The notes beneath the pieces were generated by a model. It saw only the letters and a program-made list of their open reading frames with translations, ran no database searches and had not been told where the DNA came from. A DNA stretch of 64,000 nt from JAWSUT01 sp033549345 (lineage in GTDB: Bacteria > Bacillota > Dethiobacteria > Dethiobacterales > Dethiobacteraceae), in contig JAWSUT010000002.1 in NCBI GenBank assembly GCA_033549345.1, forward strand, positions 78,029-142,028. Direction: 5' to 3'. Of the stretch, positions 48,759 through 57,942 are shown piece by piece (position 1 is the stretch's first letter; every line of letters starts with the position of its first letter). Both the position numbers and the translations under genes were made by a program.

Positions 48759-49553
48759 ATGAAGACGGATGAGAGGGTTGATGTGAGGAAGGTTGTGCGC
48801 GTGGATGCAGGTGATTCCCGGGAAATGGATGATCCCGTAATCCGCGAGGTTCCTCTAACGGTTTATCTAAACGGTCAGGAATTTGTGACTCTGCTCTATA
48901 CACCTGAACTGGCGGAGATGTTGGCTGCCGGTTTTTTACGGTCTGAAGGGCTGATAAAGGATTTTACCGATATTACCTCTCTGCGCTTTGATGGTGAACA
49001 GAGTTTTGTTTTTGTTGAAACAAAGGGAAACACTCTTGCTGAGAAACTTTACGGGAAGCGGACTATTACATCTGGCTGCGGCAAGGGAACTGTATTTTTC
49101 AGTGTCCTGGATGCGCTGAAAAGTGAACCGGTCCAGTCTGACATTCGCATCAGCCCGCCTCAGATTCTGACTCTTGTCCGCAAACTGCATGAGAATGCTG
49201 TATTGTTTCAAAGCACCGGCGGTATTCACAGCGCTGCACTTTGTGCCGGAGATGAAATTCTCTATTTTTGTGAAGATATAGGCCGGCATAATGCAGTTGA
49301 CAAAATTGTGGGCCTCTGCCTGCAAAACGGAGTGTGTTTGCAGGATAAAGTCCTGGTAACCAGCGGCAGGGTTTCTTCGGAAATTCTCATCAAAACGGCT
49401 AAGCTGGGCATTCCTGTTTTGATTTCCAGGGCTGCTCCCACCACACTCAGTATTGATTTGGCAGATACTCTGGGCGTAACGCTGCTGGGCTTTGCCCGCG
49501 GCAGGCGGTTTAATGTTTATACACACCCAGAGCGGCTACTTTCCGAATTATAA
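48759..49553 (+). CDS. fdhD: FdhD, formate dehydrogenase sulfurtransferase
   Basis: 264 residues. It transfers sulfur from IscS to the Mo-bis-MGD cofactor of formate dehydrogenase, required for activity. FdhD features: PLTVYLNGQEFVTLLYTPELAEMLAAGFLRSEG, the Cys loop TSGCGKG (one Cys here, where E. coli has CxxC) and the GDP/MGD site HNAVDKIVG. ATG 48759 after GGTGGAGG. It serves FdhA at 43797. It abuts threonine aldolase. Confidence 0.94.
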   Translation: MKTDERVDVRKVVRVDAGDSREMDDPVIREVPLTVYLNGQEFVTLLYTPELAEMLAAGFLRSEGLIKDFTDITSLRFDGEQSFVFVETKGNTLAEKLYGKRTITSGCGKGTVFFSVLDALKSEPVQSDIRISPPQILTLVRKLHENAVLFQSTGGIHSAALCAGDEILYFCEDIGRHNAVDKIVGLCLQNGVCLQDKVLVTSGRVSSEILIKTAKLGIPVLISRAAPTTLSIDLADTLGVTLLGFARGRRFNVYTHPERLLSEL

Positions 49554-49582
49554 TGATGGTAAGAGAATTTGGAGGGAATTTT

Positions 49583-50605
49583 GTGAAACAAATCGATCTT
49601 CGCAGCGATACGGTAACCAAGCCGACAGAAGCTATGAGAGAAGCGATGATGAAAGCCGAAGTCGGAGACGACGTTTACGGGGAAGACCCGACGGTAAACA
49701 ACCTGGAAGCACTGGCCGCCGAAAAAGCAGGCAAGGAGGCAGCCCTCTTTGTGCCCAGTGGCAGCATGGGCAACCAGATTGCCATTATGACGCACTGTCA
49801 GCGTGGTGAAGAAGTAATCTGTGATTCACAGGCGCACGTGTTTCACTATGAGATGGCAGCGGCAGGCCTGCTTTCCGGAGCACAGCTTCATCCTGTTGAT
49901 AATCTGCATAATGATGAAGGAATCATCAAACTCTCCGATCATATCCGTGAACCACTCGGTTATTTACCGAAAACCCGCCTGGTTTGCCTGGAAAACACGC
50001 TGAACCGCGGTGGGGGCTCGGTGATGTCTCTTGAACAGATGGCGGTGGTTTACCGCCTTGCCCGGGAATACGGGCTCAGCGTGCACTTGGATGGTGCGCG
50101 GATCTTCAATGCCGCCATTGCGCTGCAGTGTGAAGCGGCCGACGTAACGCATTACTGTGATTCTGTGATGTTTTGCCTATCCAAAGGCCTTGGTGCACCG
50201 GTCGGTTCCATTCTGGCCGGCAGCAAAGAGTTTATTGCGCAGGCACGCCGTTACCGCAAACTGCTGGGCGGAGGCATGCGGCAGGTTGGTGTGCTGGCGG
50301 CAGCGGGACTGGTCGCATTGTCGGACACGTCACGGCTGGCAGAAGATCACGCGAAAGCGAAAACTCTTGCCGAAGGGTTGGCGTCCATTCCCGGCCTGCA
50401 GGTTGATACGGCCAAAGTGGCCACAAATATGGTTATGGCGGAGCTTACCGATTTAGCAGTAGAGAGCTTTCTGGAAACATTAAAAAGTGTATCTGTGCTG
50501 GCGGGCCCCATGGGGCGCCGTACCGTTAGGTTTGTCACGCATTGTGACGTTTCCGGGGAAGATATTGAGGAAACGCTGAAGCGGATCAGAGATGTCATGA
50601 GCTAA
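49583..50605 (+). CDS. ltaE: Low-specificity L-threonine aldolase
   Basis: 340 residues, PLP-dependent. It cleaves threonine or allo-threonine to glycine and acetaldehyde. N-terminal IDLRSDTVTKPTEAMREAM, GDDVYGEDPTVNNLE, HLDGARIFNAA and the PLP Lys in FCLSKGLGAPVGSIL. GTG 49583 after GGAGGG. It follows fdhD on the same strand within 30 bases and ends in the hairpin at 50607. Confidence 0.93.
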   Translation: MKQIDLRSDTVTKPTEAMREAMMKAEVGDDVYGEDPTVNNLEALAAEKAGKEAALFVPSGSMGNQIAIMTHCQRGEEVICDSQAHVFHYEMAAAGLLSGAQLHPVDNLHNDEGIIKLSDHIREPLGYLPKTRLVCLENTLNRGGGSVMSLEQMAVVYRLAREYGLSVHLDGARIFNAAIALQCEAADVTHYCDSVMFCLSKGLGAPVGSILAGSKEFIAQARRYRKLLGGGMRQVGVLAAAGLVALSDTSRLAEDHAKAKTLAEGLASIPGLQVDTAKVATNMVMAELTDLAVESFLETLKSVSVLAGPMGRRTVRFVTHCDVSGEDIEETLKRIRDVMS

Positions 50606-50606
50606 A

Positions 50607-50639
50607 AAAACCCGAGGGGAGCATTCCCCTCGGGTTTTT
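50607..50639. terminator. Bidirectional terminator
   Basis: AAAACCCGAGGGGA-GCAT-TCCCCTCGGGTTTTT. It is shared with the convergent gene at 50645. Confidence 0.92.
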
Positions 50640-50644
50640 GCAAG

Positions 50645-51481
50645 TCAAACCTGCGATGATTCCGGAAGTTCGATCCGGCGTGCGGTTATCAGGATGGAGT
50701 CTATGTTAAATCCCGTAAGGTATTCAACAGTTTCTTTAATTACACGCTGTACTTCCTGCAGTACGCCCGGAATGTTTTTACCGTAGTAAATGTTGACATC
50801 CACTTCCAGCGAGGCGCCGTCAGGCTTGGAAATAACTTCGACTTTGCCGATTCTGGAGACACCGGGGACTTTGGCTCCGACATGCGCGACAATCTGGGCG
50901 ACGACATTTTCAGCAATATAGAATTTACCAAATGAGCTAAAGATCGGCCGCACGATGGACCGTTCAATGACGACTTTTTTGGGGTCTTCACGATGGCTTT
51001 TGCCCCAAAATGAACGCAGCGGATCGATCAGGTAACCCGGGAAGTCTTTTTTTATGGCGAATGTGGGAATGGGAATAACGTGCCTGTTTTCTTTGTTACG
51101 CATCTCCAGTGCTTTGCTGATGGCGCGCGGAGACGCAATGTCTTCAATTTTAATGATTTGCCCCGGAGCGGGAAGATCAAGGCGCTGTGCAATCCGGAGC
51201 ACCATTTTTTGCGATGTGCCCAGAATCAGGATCTTGGCCGCACCCGAACCGGCAATGATTTTTTTTACCTCATCGGCATGGGCGTCATTATGAAAGATGG
51301 CGCGTTTTACTGCTCCGATTTTCGTCGATTCCCGCTTTGCCGATGTGCCGGCCAAAACCGAACTGCCGGATATCAGCAGGCCGTCGTCAATAATGAAGGG
51401 GATATTATGTTTAAAGGCCAGATAGGAGGCGCGGTGTGATTTTCCGGTACCGCTGGAGCCGATCAAGGCATACGTCTTCAT
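50645..51481 (-). CDS. P-loop ATPase fused to an Asp23-like domain
   Basis: 278 residues. N-terminal P-loop (ALIGSSGTGKSHRAS, Walker A at residues about 8-15; DDGLLI region; LILGTSQKMV) joined to a C-terminal Asp23/DUF322-like domain (about 185-270: FYIAENVVAQIVAHVGAKVPGVSRIGKVEVISK and VDVNIYYGKNIPGVLQEVQRVIKETVEYLTG). Asp23 domains act at the envelope in Firmicutes; the fusion suggests an ATP-dependent envelope or stress function. TATAAT-type promoter visible upstream on the minus strand. Recurrent in Clostridia by my memory; function unknown. Confidence 0.8.
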   Translation of the reverse strand: MKTYALIGSSGTGKSHRASYLAFKHNIPFIIDDGLLISGSSVLAGTSAKRESTKIGAVKRAIFHNDAHADEVKKIIAGSGAAKILILGTSQKMVLRIAQRLDLPAPGQIIKIEDIASPRAISKALEMRNKENRHVIPIPTFAIKKDFPGYLIDPLRSFWGKSHREDPKKVVIERSIVRPIFSSFGKFYIAENVVAQIVAHVGAKVPGVSRIGKVEVISKPDGASLEVDVNIYYGKNIPGVLQEVQRVIKETVEYLTGFNIDSILITARRIELPESSQV

Positions 51482-51577
51482 GATTTCCTCCCGTCAGATC
51501 AATGGTTTCGTGTGCTGAAAACATTATACCACAGGTTAGCCCCGCCAACCAAGTAAAGAAAAACTTTGGCACCCGGC

Positions 51578-51602
51578 AGGAATTCTTCTAATTTTTACGA
51601 AT
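51578..51602 (+). promoter_or_regulatory. Sigma-H-like promoter of the propionate-type operon
   Basis: GGCAGGAATT (AGGA 51578-51581), 17 bases, GAATAT (51599-51604). About 30 bases before the regulator ATG. Confidence 0.65.
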
Positions 51603-51630
51603 ATTCTAAAAGAGACTGCACGAGGAGTTG

Positions 51631-53340
51631 ATGTGGTTGTCTAAGATTAAAGTAGCAGTTGTGGGCGCCGGAGACGAAGGCAGTTCGGTGTACCGGGTAT
51701 TACGAGAAATTGAAAATGTCCAGATCATTGGTATTGCCGATATTAACCTCGCTTCTCCCGGGATGATACTTGCCCGCAAAGACAAAGTTTTTGTTACCGA
51801 CAACTTTGGGGAACTGGTCGTTAAACCCGAAATTGATGTGATTATTGAAGCAACCGGTAAACCCGATGTGCAAAAACAAATCCATAAGCTCAAACATACA
51901 GGGGCTGCAGTGATGGAAGCGCTGGCAGGCAATCTGCTGATGGTGATTCTGCAGGCCAAAGAGGAGCTTCTGGAAGTAAAGAAACTAAAAAGCGAGCTTT
52001 GGGCTATCCTTAACTCTGTACAGGAGGCAATCGAAGTCACCGACAATACCGGCCTGATTAAGTATGTGAATCCGGCCTTTACCCGTGTTACCGGTATTCC
52101 CGAAGCACAGCGCGTGGGTAAAAACATTTTTGAAGTGTCTCCTCACGGTGCACTGGCGCAAGCGTTGGTTAAGCAAAAGCCGGTGGTAGGGTACCGCTCC
52201 AAGGTCGGCGGTTCCGGCGTTGAGGTGATATCAAATGCCGCGCCCATTTTGGTGGAGGGCGAAGTAGAAGGTTCCGTAGTGGTTTTCCAGCCGATAACGG
52301 ATATTCTGAAGCTGATGGATGAACTGCAGAAAAGCACGACGATTATCGAGAATCTCTATGCAAAAATCGATCAGATTACGGGGAGCAAATACACCTTTGA
52401 TGATCTGACCGGGGCAAGCAAGGTTTTTATGGCCACAGTGGAAATGGCAAAGAAAGCCGCTAAAAGTGATTCTCCTGTTCTGCTGGCTGGTGAGTCGGGC
52501 ACCGGCAAAGAGCTCTATGCCCATGCTATTCATCAGGCCAGTCATCGTCGCAGTAAGCCGTTTATTAAAATCAGCTGTTCCGCCGTGCCCGAAGAACTCC
52601 TGGAAAGTGAACTTTTCGGGCATGAAAAGGGTTCGTTTACCGGCGCGGTTAAGACCAAGATGGGAAAAGTGGAGCTGGCAAGCGGCGGAACACTGTTTCT
52701 CGATGAAATCGGTGAGATGAATCCCTATCTGCAGGGAAAGCTGATGCGTCTTTTGCAGGACCGTGAGTTTGAACGTGTCGGCGGCAGTGAGACAAGTAAG
52801 GTGGATGTGCGCATCATTACCGCAACGAACATGGATTTAAAAGCGCTGGTGCGAAAAGGACGTTTCCGTGAGGAACTTTATTTTCTGCTCAATGTGATTG
52901 AGCTGAACTTACCGCCCCTGCGCCAGAGACGCGACGATATTCCTGTCCTGGTGGATTATTTTATCGGCAGGCTGAATCGTAAGTTGGGCAAAAAGGTTAG
53001 AGGGGTGGCGCCGGATGCGCTGCAGCTTCTCACCAATTATGACTGGCCTGCTAATATCCGCGAATTGGAGAATGTAATCGAGCGGGCTATGGTCACTGTG
53101 GATAGCGATGTCATCGGCCGTCAGCACCTGGCCCCATATATCGGCCAGTTTAATAATGCTACGGCCACCGCCCAGTGCACGGAGATTGTCCCCCTGGATA
53201 AGATGGAGCAGATGATGCTCAAGGCTGCTTTGGCCCGCTACGGTGAGTCTCTGGAAGGAAAAAAGAAAGCTGCTCAGGCTTTAAATATTTCTCTGGCAAC
53301 ACTGTACAATAAGCTGAAGAAATACAAAGCCAATCTATAA
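51631..53340 (+). CDS. Sigma-54-type activator with N-terminal Rossmann and PAS domains
   Basis: 569 residues. A Rossmann-like N-terminus (IKVAVVGAGDEGSSVYRVL, residues about 5-110), a PAS domain (about 120-235), a sigma-54 AAA+ domain (Walker A GESGTGKE; the GAFTGA loop is GSFTGA; DEIGEM Walker B; about 255-480) and a Fis-type HTH (LEGKKKAAQALNISLATLYNKL). The NAD(P)-like N-terminus could sense redox or acyl-CoA. It leads the sucCD-mutase-epimerase-carboxyltransferase genes and probably controls them. No -24/-12 promoter is visible before them. Confidence 0.92.
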   Translation: MWLSKIKVAVVGAGDEGSSVYRVLREIENVQIIGIADINLASPGMILARKDKVFVTDNFGELVVKPEIDVIIEATGKPDVQKQIHKLKHTGAAVMEALAGNLLMVILQAKEELLEVKKLKSELWAILNSVQEAIEVTDNTGLIKYVNPAFTRVTGIPEAQRVGKNIFEVSPHGALAQALVKQKPVVGYRSKVGGSGVEVISNAAPILVEGEVEGSVVVFQPITDILKLMDELQKSTTIIENLYAKIDQITGSKYTFDDLTGASKVFMATVEMAKKAAKSDSPVLLAGESGTGKELYAHAIHQASHRRSKPFIKISCSAVPEELLESELFGHEKGSFTGAVKTKMGKVELASGGTLFLDEIGEMNPYLQGKLMRLLQDREFERVGGSETSKVDVRIITATNMDLKALVRKGRFREELYFLLNVIELNLPPLRQRRDDIPVLVDYFIGRLNRKLGKKVRGVAPDALQLLTNYDWPANIRELENVIERAMVTVDSDVIGRQHLAPYIGQFNNATATAQCTEIVPLDKMEQMMLKAALARYGESLEGKKKAAQALNISLATLYNKLKKYKANL

Positions 53341-53391
53341 CACTATGACGGTATACCAAACACAATGTAAGAGAGAAAGGGAGGAGTAAGA

Positions 53392-54501
53392 ATGAAGCTG
53401 TTTGAGTACATGGGGAAGGAACTGTTTGCCAAATACGGCATTCCGGTTCCGGAAGGCGGCGTGGTATCAACGCCGGATGAGGCGGCTGCACTAACGGAAA
53501 AAATCGGTTCCGTTGTGGTTAAGTCCCAGATTTTAAGCGGTAAGCGCGGTAAAGCCGGCGGGATTGGTTTTTTTGAGGATCCGGCTGAAGCCAGTGAATT
53601 TACTGCCAAATTACTTGGGAGTGAGCTGCGCGGATTTACGGTGGAGAAGGTTCTGGTAGAGAAGAAACTGCAGATTGACCGTGAATTTTATCTGGCCATT
53701 ACTGTGGACGGGGCGTCAAAAAAGCCGATTATCCTCGCCTCTGCCCAGGGCGGAATGGATATTGAGGATGTGCCCGAAGAACATATGGTGAGAAGGACAC
53801 TGGATGTCACCATCGGCATGCAGCCTTTTATCACCAGGCAGGTGACTGAACGCCTTGGCGTTACAGGCACCACAGCAAAACAAATAGCCGCTATTCTCAC
53901 CAATCTCTACCGGATGTTTGTTGAGCTGGATGCGGAACTTGCGGAAATTAATCCGCTTGTCATCAGCGGCGAAGACGTGATTGCCGCCGACGCCAAAGTA
54001 ACCATCGATGATGATGCTCTGTTCCGCCATAGGGACCTGCCTGTGGTGGAGGAGAGAACAGATGCGGAGAAAAAGGCGCATGAATTGGGGCTTTCCTATG
54101 TTGAGCTCGACGGCAATATCGCTGTGATGGCTAATGGCGCCGGAATTACCATGGCAACACTGGACTTAATTCAATACTACGGCGGTTCGGCCGCTAATTT
54201 CCTGGATGCAGGCGGCGGGGCCGGTGAAGAACAGACGGCAAAAGCGCTGGAATTGCTTCTTGCCAAAGATCCCAAAGCCATCCTGATTAATATCTTTGGC
54301 GGAATCACCCGCTGCGATGATGTGGCAAACGCCTTTGCCTCCGTTAAGAAAAAGATGGGGATCCCTGTTCCTGTAGTAATCCGTCTTGTGGGTACGAACC
54401 AGGAAAAGGGTCGTGAAATTCTTTCAGAAGTCGGTATTGAGACATACGAATTCATGCATGAAGCTGCGGCAAAAGCCGTGGAAATTGCCAAAGGAAATTA
54501 G
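53392..54501 (+). CDS. sucC: Succinyl-CoA synthetase, beta subunit
   Basis: 369 residues, ATP-grasp. It forms succinyl-CoA or, in reverse, ATP and succinate. N-terminal LFEYMGKELFAKYGIPVPEG, ATP-grasp fold and C-terminal GGGAGEEQTAKALELL, FGGITRCDDVA. GGGAGG site before the ATG. In operon with sucD (13 bases) and the methylmalonyl-CoA genes. Confidence 0.96.
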   Translation: MKLFEYMGKELFAKYGIPVPEGGVVSTPDEAAALTEKIGSVVVKSQILSGKRGKAGGIGFFEDPAEASEFTAKLLGSELRGFTVEKVLVEKKLQIDREFYLAITVDGASKKPIILASAQGGMDIEDVPEEHMVRRTLDVTIGMQPFITRQVTERLGVTGTTAKQIAAILTNLYRMFVELDAELAEINPLVISGEDVIAADAKVTIDDDALFRHRDLPVVEERTDAEKKAHELGLSYVELDGNIAVMANGAGITMATLDLIQYYGGSAANFLDAGGGAGEEQTAKALELLLAKDPKAILINIFGGITRCDDVANAFASVKKKMGIPVPVVIRLVGTNQEKGREILSEVGIETYEFMHEAAAKAVEIAKGN

Positions 54502-54514
54502 GGAGGGACAACAA

Positions 54515-55393
54515 ATGGCTATTTACCTGTTTGACGACACGCAGGTGCTGGTGCAGGGTATGACCGGCAACCAGGGCTCATTCCATACACGGCAGATGGT
54601 AAAATACGGGACGAAAATTGTTGCCGGCGTTTCTCCCGGTAAAGGTGGACAGGACTTAGACGGCATTCCCGTGTATAATACCGTTGCAGCGGCAGCGGAT
54701 AAACACCGTATTGATGCATCGATTCTGTTTATACCGGCACCCTTTGCCAAAGATGCAGCATTTGAAGCGATTGATGCGGGTGTGAAAGTGCTTGTGATGC
54801 TGCCGGAACATATTCCCGTGCAGGATGCCATGGCGATCATGGCTTTTGCCAAAAGCCGCGGCACAGTGGTGGTGGGGCCAAACACATTCGGCGTGGTATC
54901 ATCCGGAAAGTGTAAAATCGGCATTATGCCCAATCAGTTCTTTATTCCCGGCAACATCGGCGTTGTTTCCCGCAGCGGAACACTTTGTTATGAAATCGTC
55001 GGCAATCTGACGGCCAGTAATTACGGAACCTCGACGGTTGTAGGCCTTGGCGGCGACCGGGTTGTCGGGCTGAACTTTATCGATGTACTTAAAGAAATGG
55101 AGAAAGACCCCGAGACCGAAGCCATTGTCATGGTGGGGGAAATCGGCGGCAGTGCAGAAGAAGAGGCTGCGGAGTTTATTGCTTCTCATGTCACAAAGCC
55201 TGTTATCGCTTATCTGGCGGGTAAAAGCGCCCCTCCCGGCAAACGGATGGGCCATGCCGGCGCTATCATTGAGCGGGGCAAAGGGACGTTTGAAGGAAAA
55301 GTTAAAGCACTGAATGCCGTGGGGGTACCGGTGGCCGAACTGCCTTTCCAGGTCCCCGAACTCTTAACCCAGGCAATGAAAAAAACAAAGTAA
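54515..55393 (+). CDS. sucD: Succinyl-CoA synthetase, alpha subunit
   Basis: 292 residues. CoA-binding GMTGNQGSFHT, the phospho-His in RMGHAGAIIERGKGT and the SRSGTLCYE CoA site. Forms the alpha/beta enzyme with SucC. ATG 54515 after GGGAGG. 15 bases before the mutase. Confidence 0.96.
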   Translation: MAIYLFDDTQVLVQGMTGNQGSFHTRQMVKYGTKIVAGVSPGKGGQDLDGIPVYNTVAAAADKHRIDASILFIPAPFAKDAAFEAIDAGVKVLVMLPEHIPVQDAMAIMAFAKSRGTVVVGPNTFGVVSSGKCKIGIMPNQFFIPGNIGVVSRSGTLCYEIVGNLTASNYGTSTVVGLGGDRVVGLNFIDVLKEMEKDPETEAIVMVGEIGGSAEEEAAEFIASHVTKPVIAYLAGKSAPPGKRMGHAGAIIERGKGTFEGKVKALNAVGVPVAELPFQVPELLTQAMKKTK

Positions 55394-55408
55394 AGGGAGG
55401 AGAAGCGC

Positions 55409-57085
55409 TTGTTTGACCGGGAAAATGTAAAAACGCTTCGCATCAAGAAAGAGGACTGGGAAAAAAAAGTCGTATCCAAGCTTGACCGGTTCCCTGAACG
55501 CAAGAAAGAATTTAAGACCGACTCCAATATGCCGGTAGAGCGTCTGTATACGCCCCTGGAAGTCAGTGAGCAGAATTACCTGGATGACTTGGGTCTTCCG
55601 GGAGAATATCCTTACACACGCGGTGTTCAGCCCACCATGTACCGCGGACGGATGTGGACCATGCGGCAGTACGCCGGATTTGGTTCTGCGGAAGAAACGA
55701 ACCAACGGTTTAAATATTTGCTCGAGCAGGGCCAGACCGGGCTGTCTGTTGCCTTTGACCTGCCGACGCAGATCGGCTATGATTCGGATCATTCCCTGGC
55801 CCGCGGCGAAGTGGGTAAAGTGGGTGTGGCCATCGACTCCCTGGAAGATATGGAAGTGCTGTTTAACGGGATTCCCCTGGACAAGGTAAGCACTTCCATG
55901 ACCATCAACTCACCTGCAGCCGTGATCCTGGCCATGTATATTGCTCTGGCCGAAAAGCAGGGCGTTTCAGCCAAGCAGTTAAACGGGACCATCCAAAACG
56001 ATATCCTCAAAGAATATGTTGCCCGCGGGACATACATTTTCCCGCCTCATCCCTCAATGCGACTGATTACGGATATCTTTGCCTACTGCGCGGAGACTGT
56101 GCCTAACTGGAATACGATTTCAATTTCCGGTTACCATATCCGGGAAGCAGGCTCCACCGCTGTGCAGGAAATTGCTTTTACCCTGGCCGACGGCATAGCA
56201 TACGTTGATGCAGCCATCAAGGCCGGTCTTGATGTGGACAATTTTGCGCCACGCCTGTCATTTTTCTTCAATGCCCACCTAAACTTCCTGGAGGAAGTAG
56301 CCAAGTTCCGTGCGGCACGCCGCCTGTGGGCCAAAATCATGAAAGAACGGTTTGGTGCCAAAAACCCCAAATCGCTGATGCTTCGCTTCCACACCCAGAC
56401 AGCCGGCTGCTCCCTGACGGCGCAGCAGCCTGATGTGAATATTATGCGTGTCGCCTACCAGGCACTGTCTGCAGTCCTGGGCGGTACGCAGTCATTGCAT
56501 ACAAACTCCCGTGACGAAGCACTGGCTCTGCCCAGTGAACACTCGGTTTTGATTGCTTTGCGCACTCAGCAGGTTATCGGCTATGAAATCGGTGTAACCG
56601 ATACGGTGGACCCGCTTGGCGGTTCCTATTATATTGAAGCACTGACGGATCAGATTGAAAAGGAAGCCATGGCCTACATTGACAAAATTGATGAGCTGGG
56701 CGGTGCCGTACAGGCCATCGAGCAAGGGTATATGCAGCGGGAAATTCAGCAGAGTGCCTATACGTACCAGCGTCAGATCGAGTCCAATGAGCGGATTGTT
56801 ATCGGTGTCAACAAATTTATTACCGGCAGCGAAATGCCCAAAGACCTGCTCAAAGTAAACCCCGCCGTAGCGGACAGGCAAATTGACAAGCTAAAGAAAC
56901 TGCAGGAAAGCCGTGACCAGCGTGCTGTGTCCGATGCCCTGCGGAATCTGCGCAGTGTAGCCCACACCAGCCAGAACCTGATGCCCGCCATTATTGATGC
57001 GGTGCGCGTCTATGCCACATTGGGTGAAATCTGCGGTATTTTACGCGAAGTGTTTGGCGAATACCAGCAACAGGTTATGCTGTAA
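55409..57085 (+). CDS. Methylmalonyl-CoA mutase, large catalytic subunit
   Basis: 558 residues, the TIM-barrel CoA-binding domain without the B12 domain, which is encoded separately downstream. TRGVQPTMYRGRMWTMRQYAGFG, GLSVAFDLPTQIGYDSD and FHTQTAGCSLTAQQPDVNIMRV. It interconverts succinyl-CoA and (R)-methylmalonyl-CoA with adenosylcobalamin. TTG start after GGGAGGAG. Confidence 0.96.
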   Translation: MFDRENVKTLRIKKEDWEKKVVSKLDRFPERKKEFKTDSNMPVERLYTPLEVSEQNYLDDLGLPGEYPYTRGVQPTMYRGRMWTMRQYAGFGSAEETNQRFKYLLEQGQTGLSVAFDLPTQIGYDSDHSLARGEVGKVGVAIDSLEDMEVLFNGIPLDKVSTSMTINSPAAVILAMYIALAEKQGVSAKQLNGTIQNDILKEYVARGTYIFPPHPSMRLITDIFAYCAETVPNWNTISISGYHIREAGSTAVQEIAFTLADGIAYVDAAIKAGLDVDNFAPRLSFFFNAHLNFLEEVAKFRAARRLWAKIMKERFGAKNPKSLMLRFHTQTAGCSLTAQQPDVNIMRVAYQALSAVLGGTQSLHTNSRDEALALPSEHSVLIALRTQQVIGYEIGVTDTVDPLGGSYYIEALTDQIEKEAMAYIDKIDELGGAVQAIEQGYMQREIQQSAYTYQRQIESNERIVIGVNKFITGSEMPKDLLKVNPAVADRQIDKLKKLQESRDQRAVSDALRNLRSVAHTSQNLMPAIIDAVRVYATLGEICGILREVFGEYQQQVML

Positions 57086-57113
57086 ACAAAAGCTCGAGGA
57101 GGCGAACTATAGG

Positions 57114-57506
57114 ATGAGCGAGAAACGAATCAGGGTTCTCATTGCCAAGGCCGGTCTTGACGGCCACGACCGGGGAGCAAAAGTTATTGCACAGGCGCTT
57201 CGTGATGCCGGCATGGAAGTTATTTATACCGGACTGCGGCAGACACCGGAACAGATTGTGGAAACGGCGATACAGGAAGATGTGCAGGTTGTGGGCTTAA
57301 GCAGTTTAAGCGGTGCACATATGCAGCTTTTTCCGCCGGTGGTGCAGCTTTTACGCGAACAGGGTGCAGCTGATGTGATGGTTATCGGCGGTGGTGTTAT
57401 TCCCACCGAAGATATCCCCTATCTGAAGGATGCCGGGCTTTCAGAGCTTTTTACGCCGGGCACATCCACTGAAGATATTGTCAAATATATCAGAGACAGG
57501 GTATAA
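57114..57506 (+). CDS. Methylmalonyl-CoA mutase, small B12-binding subunit
   Basis: 130 residues. The cobalamin motif DxHxxG is DGHDRG near residue 15, with SLSGAH and GGGVIPTEDI following. Pairs with the 55409 product; the split-gene form is typical of Firmicutes and archaea. ATG 57114 after GAGGAGG. Confidence 0.96.
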   Translation: MSEKRIRVLIAKAGLDGHDRGAKVIAQALRDAGMEVIYTGLRQTPEQIVETAIQEDVQVVGLSSLSGAHMQLFPPVVQLLREQGAADVMVIGGGVIPTEDIPYLKDAGLSELFTPGTSTEDIVKYIRDRV

Positions 57507-57530
57507 TCTCATATAGAGGAGGAGAAAAGC

Positions 57531-57932
57531 TTGATCACCAAAATTGACCATATCGGTATTGCTGTCAAAAGTATCGACGAGGCCAAAAAACTTTATGAAA
57601 CATTGGGGCTGAAAGTTACGGAGACCGAAACCGTGGAGGAGCAGAAGGTGAAAGTGGCGTTTTTGCCCACAGGAGACAGTGAAGTTGAACTTCTGGAGTC
57701 TACAGAACCTGACGGTCCGGTGGCAAAGTTTATTGCCGCCAAAGGTGAGGGTATTCAGCACCTGGCGTTTCGTGTGGAAAACATCGAAGCAGCTCTGGCA
57801 GCCCTGAAAGAGGCTGGCGTGCGGCTTATTGACGAAAAGCCCCGCAGAGGAGCGGGCGGAGCCAAAATTGCTTTTCTCCACCCCAAAGAAACATTTGGGA
57901 CTCTGATTGAATTATGCGAACGGGAAAATTAG
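57531..57932 (+). CDS. mce: Methylmalonyl-CoA epimerase
   Basis: 133 residues, vicinal oxygen chelate fold. KIDHIGIAVKSIDEAK with metal His, GIQHLAFRVENIEAAL, and the end LIDEKPRRGAGGAKIAFLHPKET. It converts (R)- to (S)-methylmalonyl-CoA. TTG start after GGAGGAG. Confidence 0.96.
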   Translation: MITKIDHIGIAVKSIDEAKKLYETLGLKVTETETVEEQKVKVAFLPTGDSEVELLESTEPDGPVAKFIAAKGEGIQHLAFRVENIEAALAALKEAGVRLIDEKPRRGAGGAKIAFLHPKETFGTLIELCEREN

Positions 57933-57942
57933 GAGGTGTCAC

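Noticed and set aside
51560..51600. Sigma-54 (-24/-12) promoter starting TGGCAC before the activator gene
   Set aside because: No GC at the required 10-base distance; AGGA-N17-GAAT fits far better.
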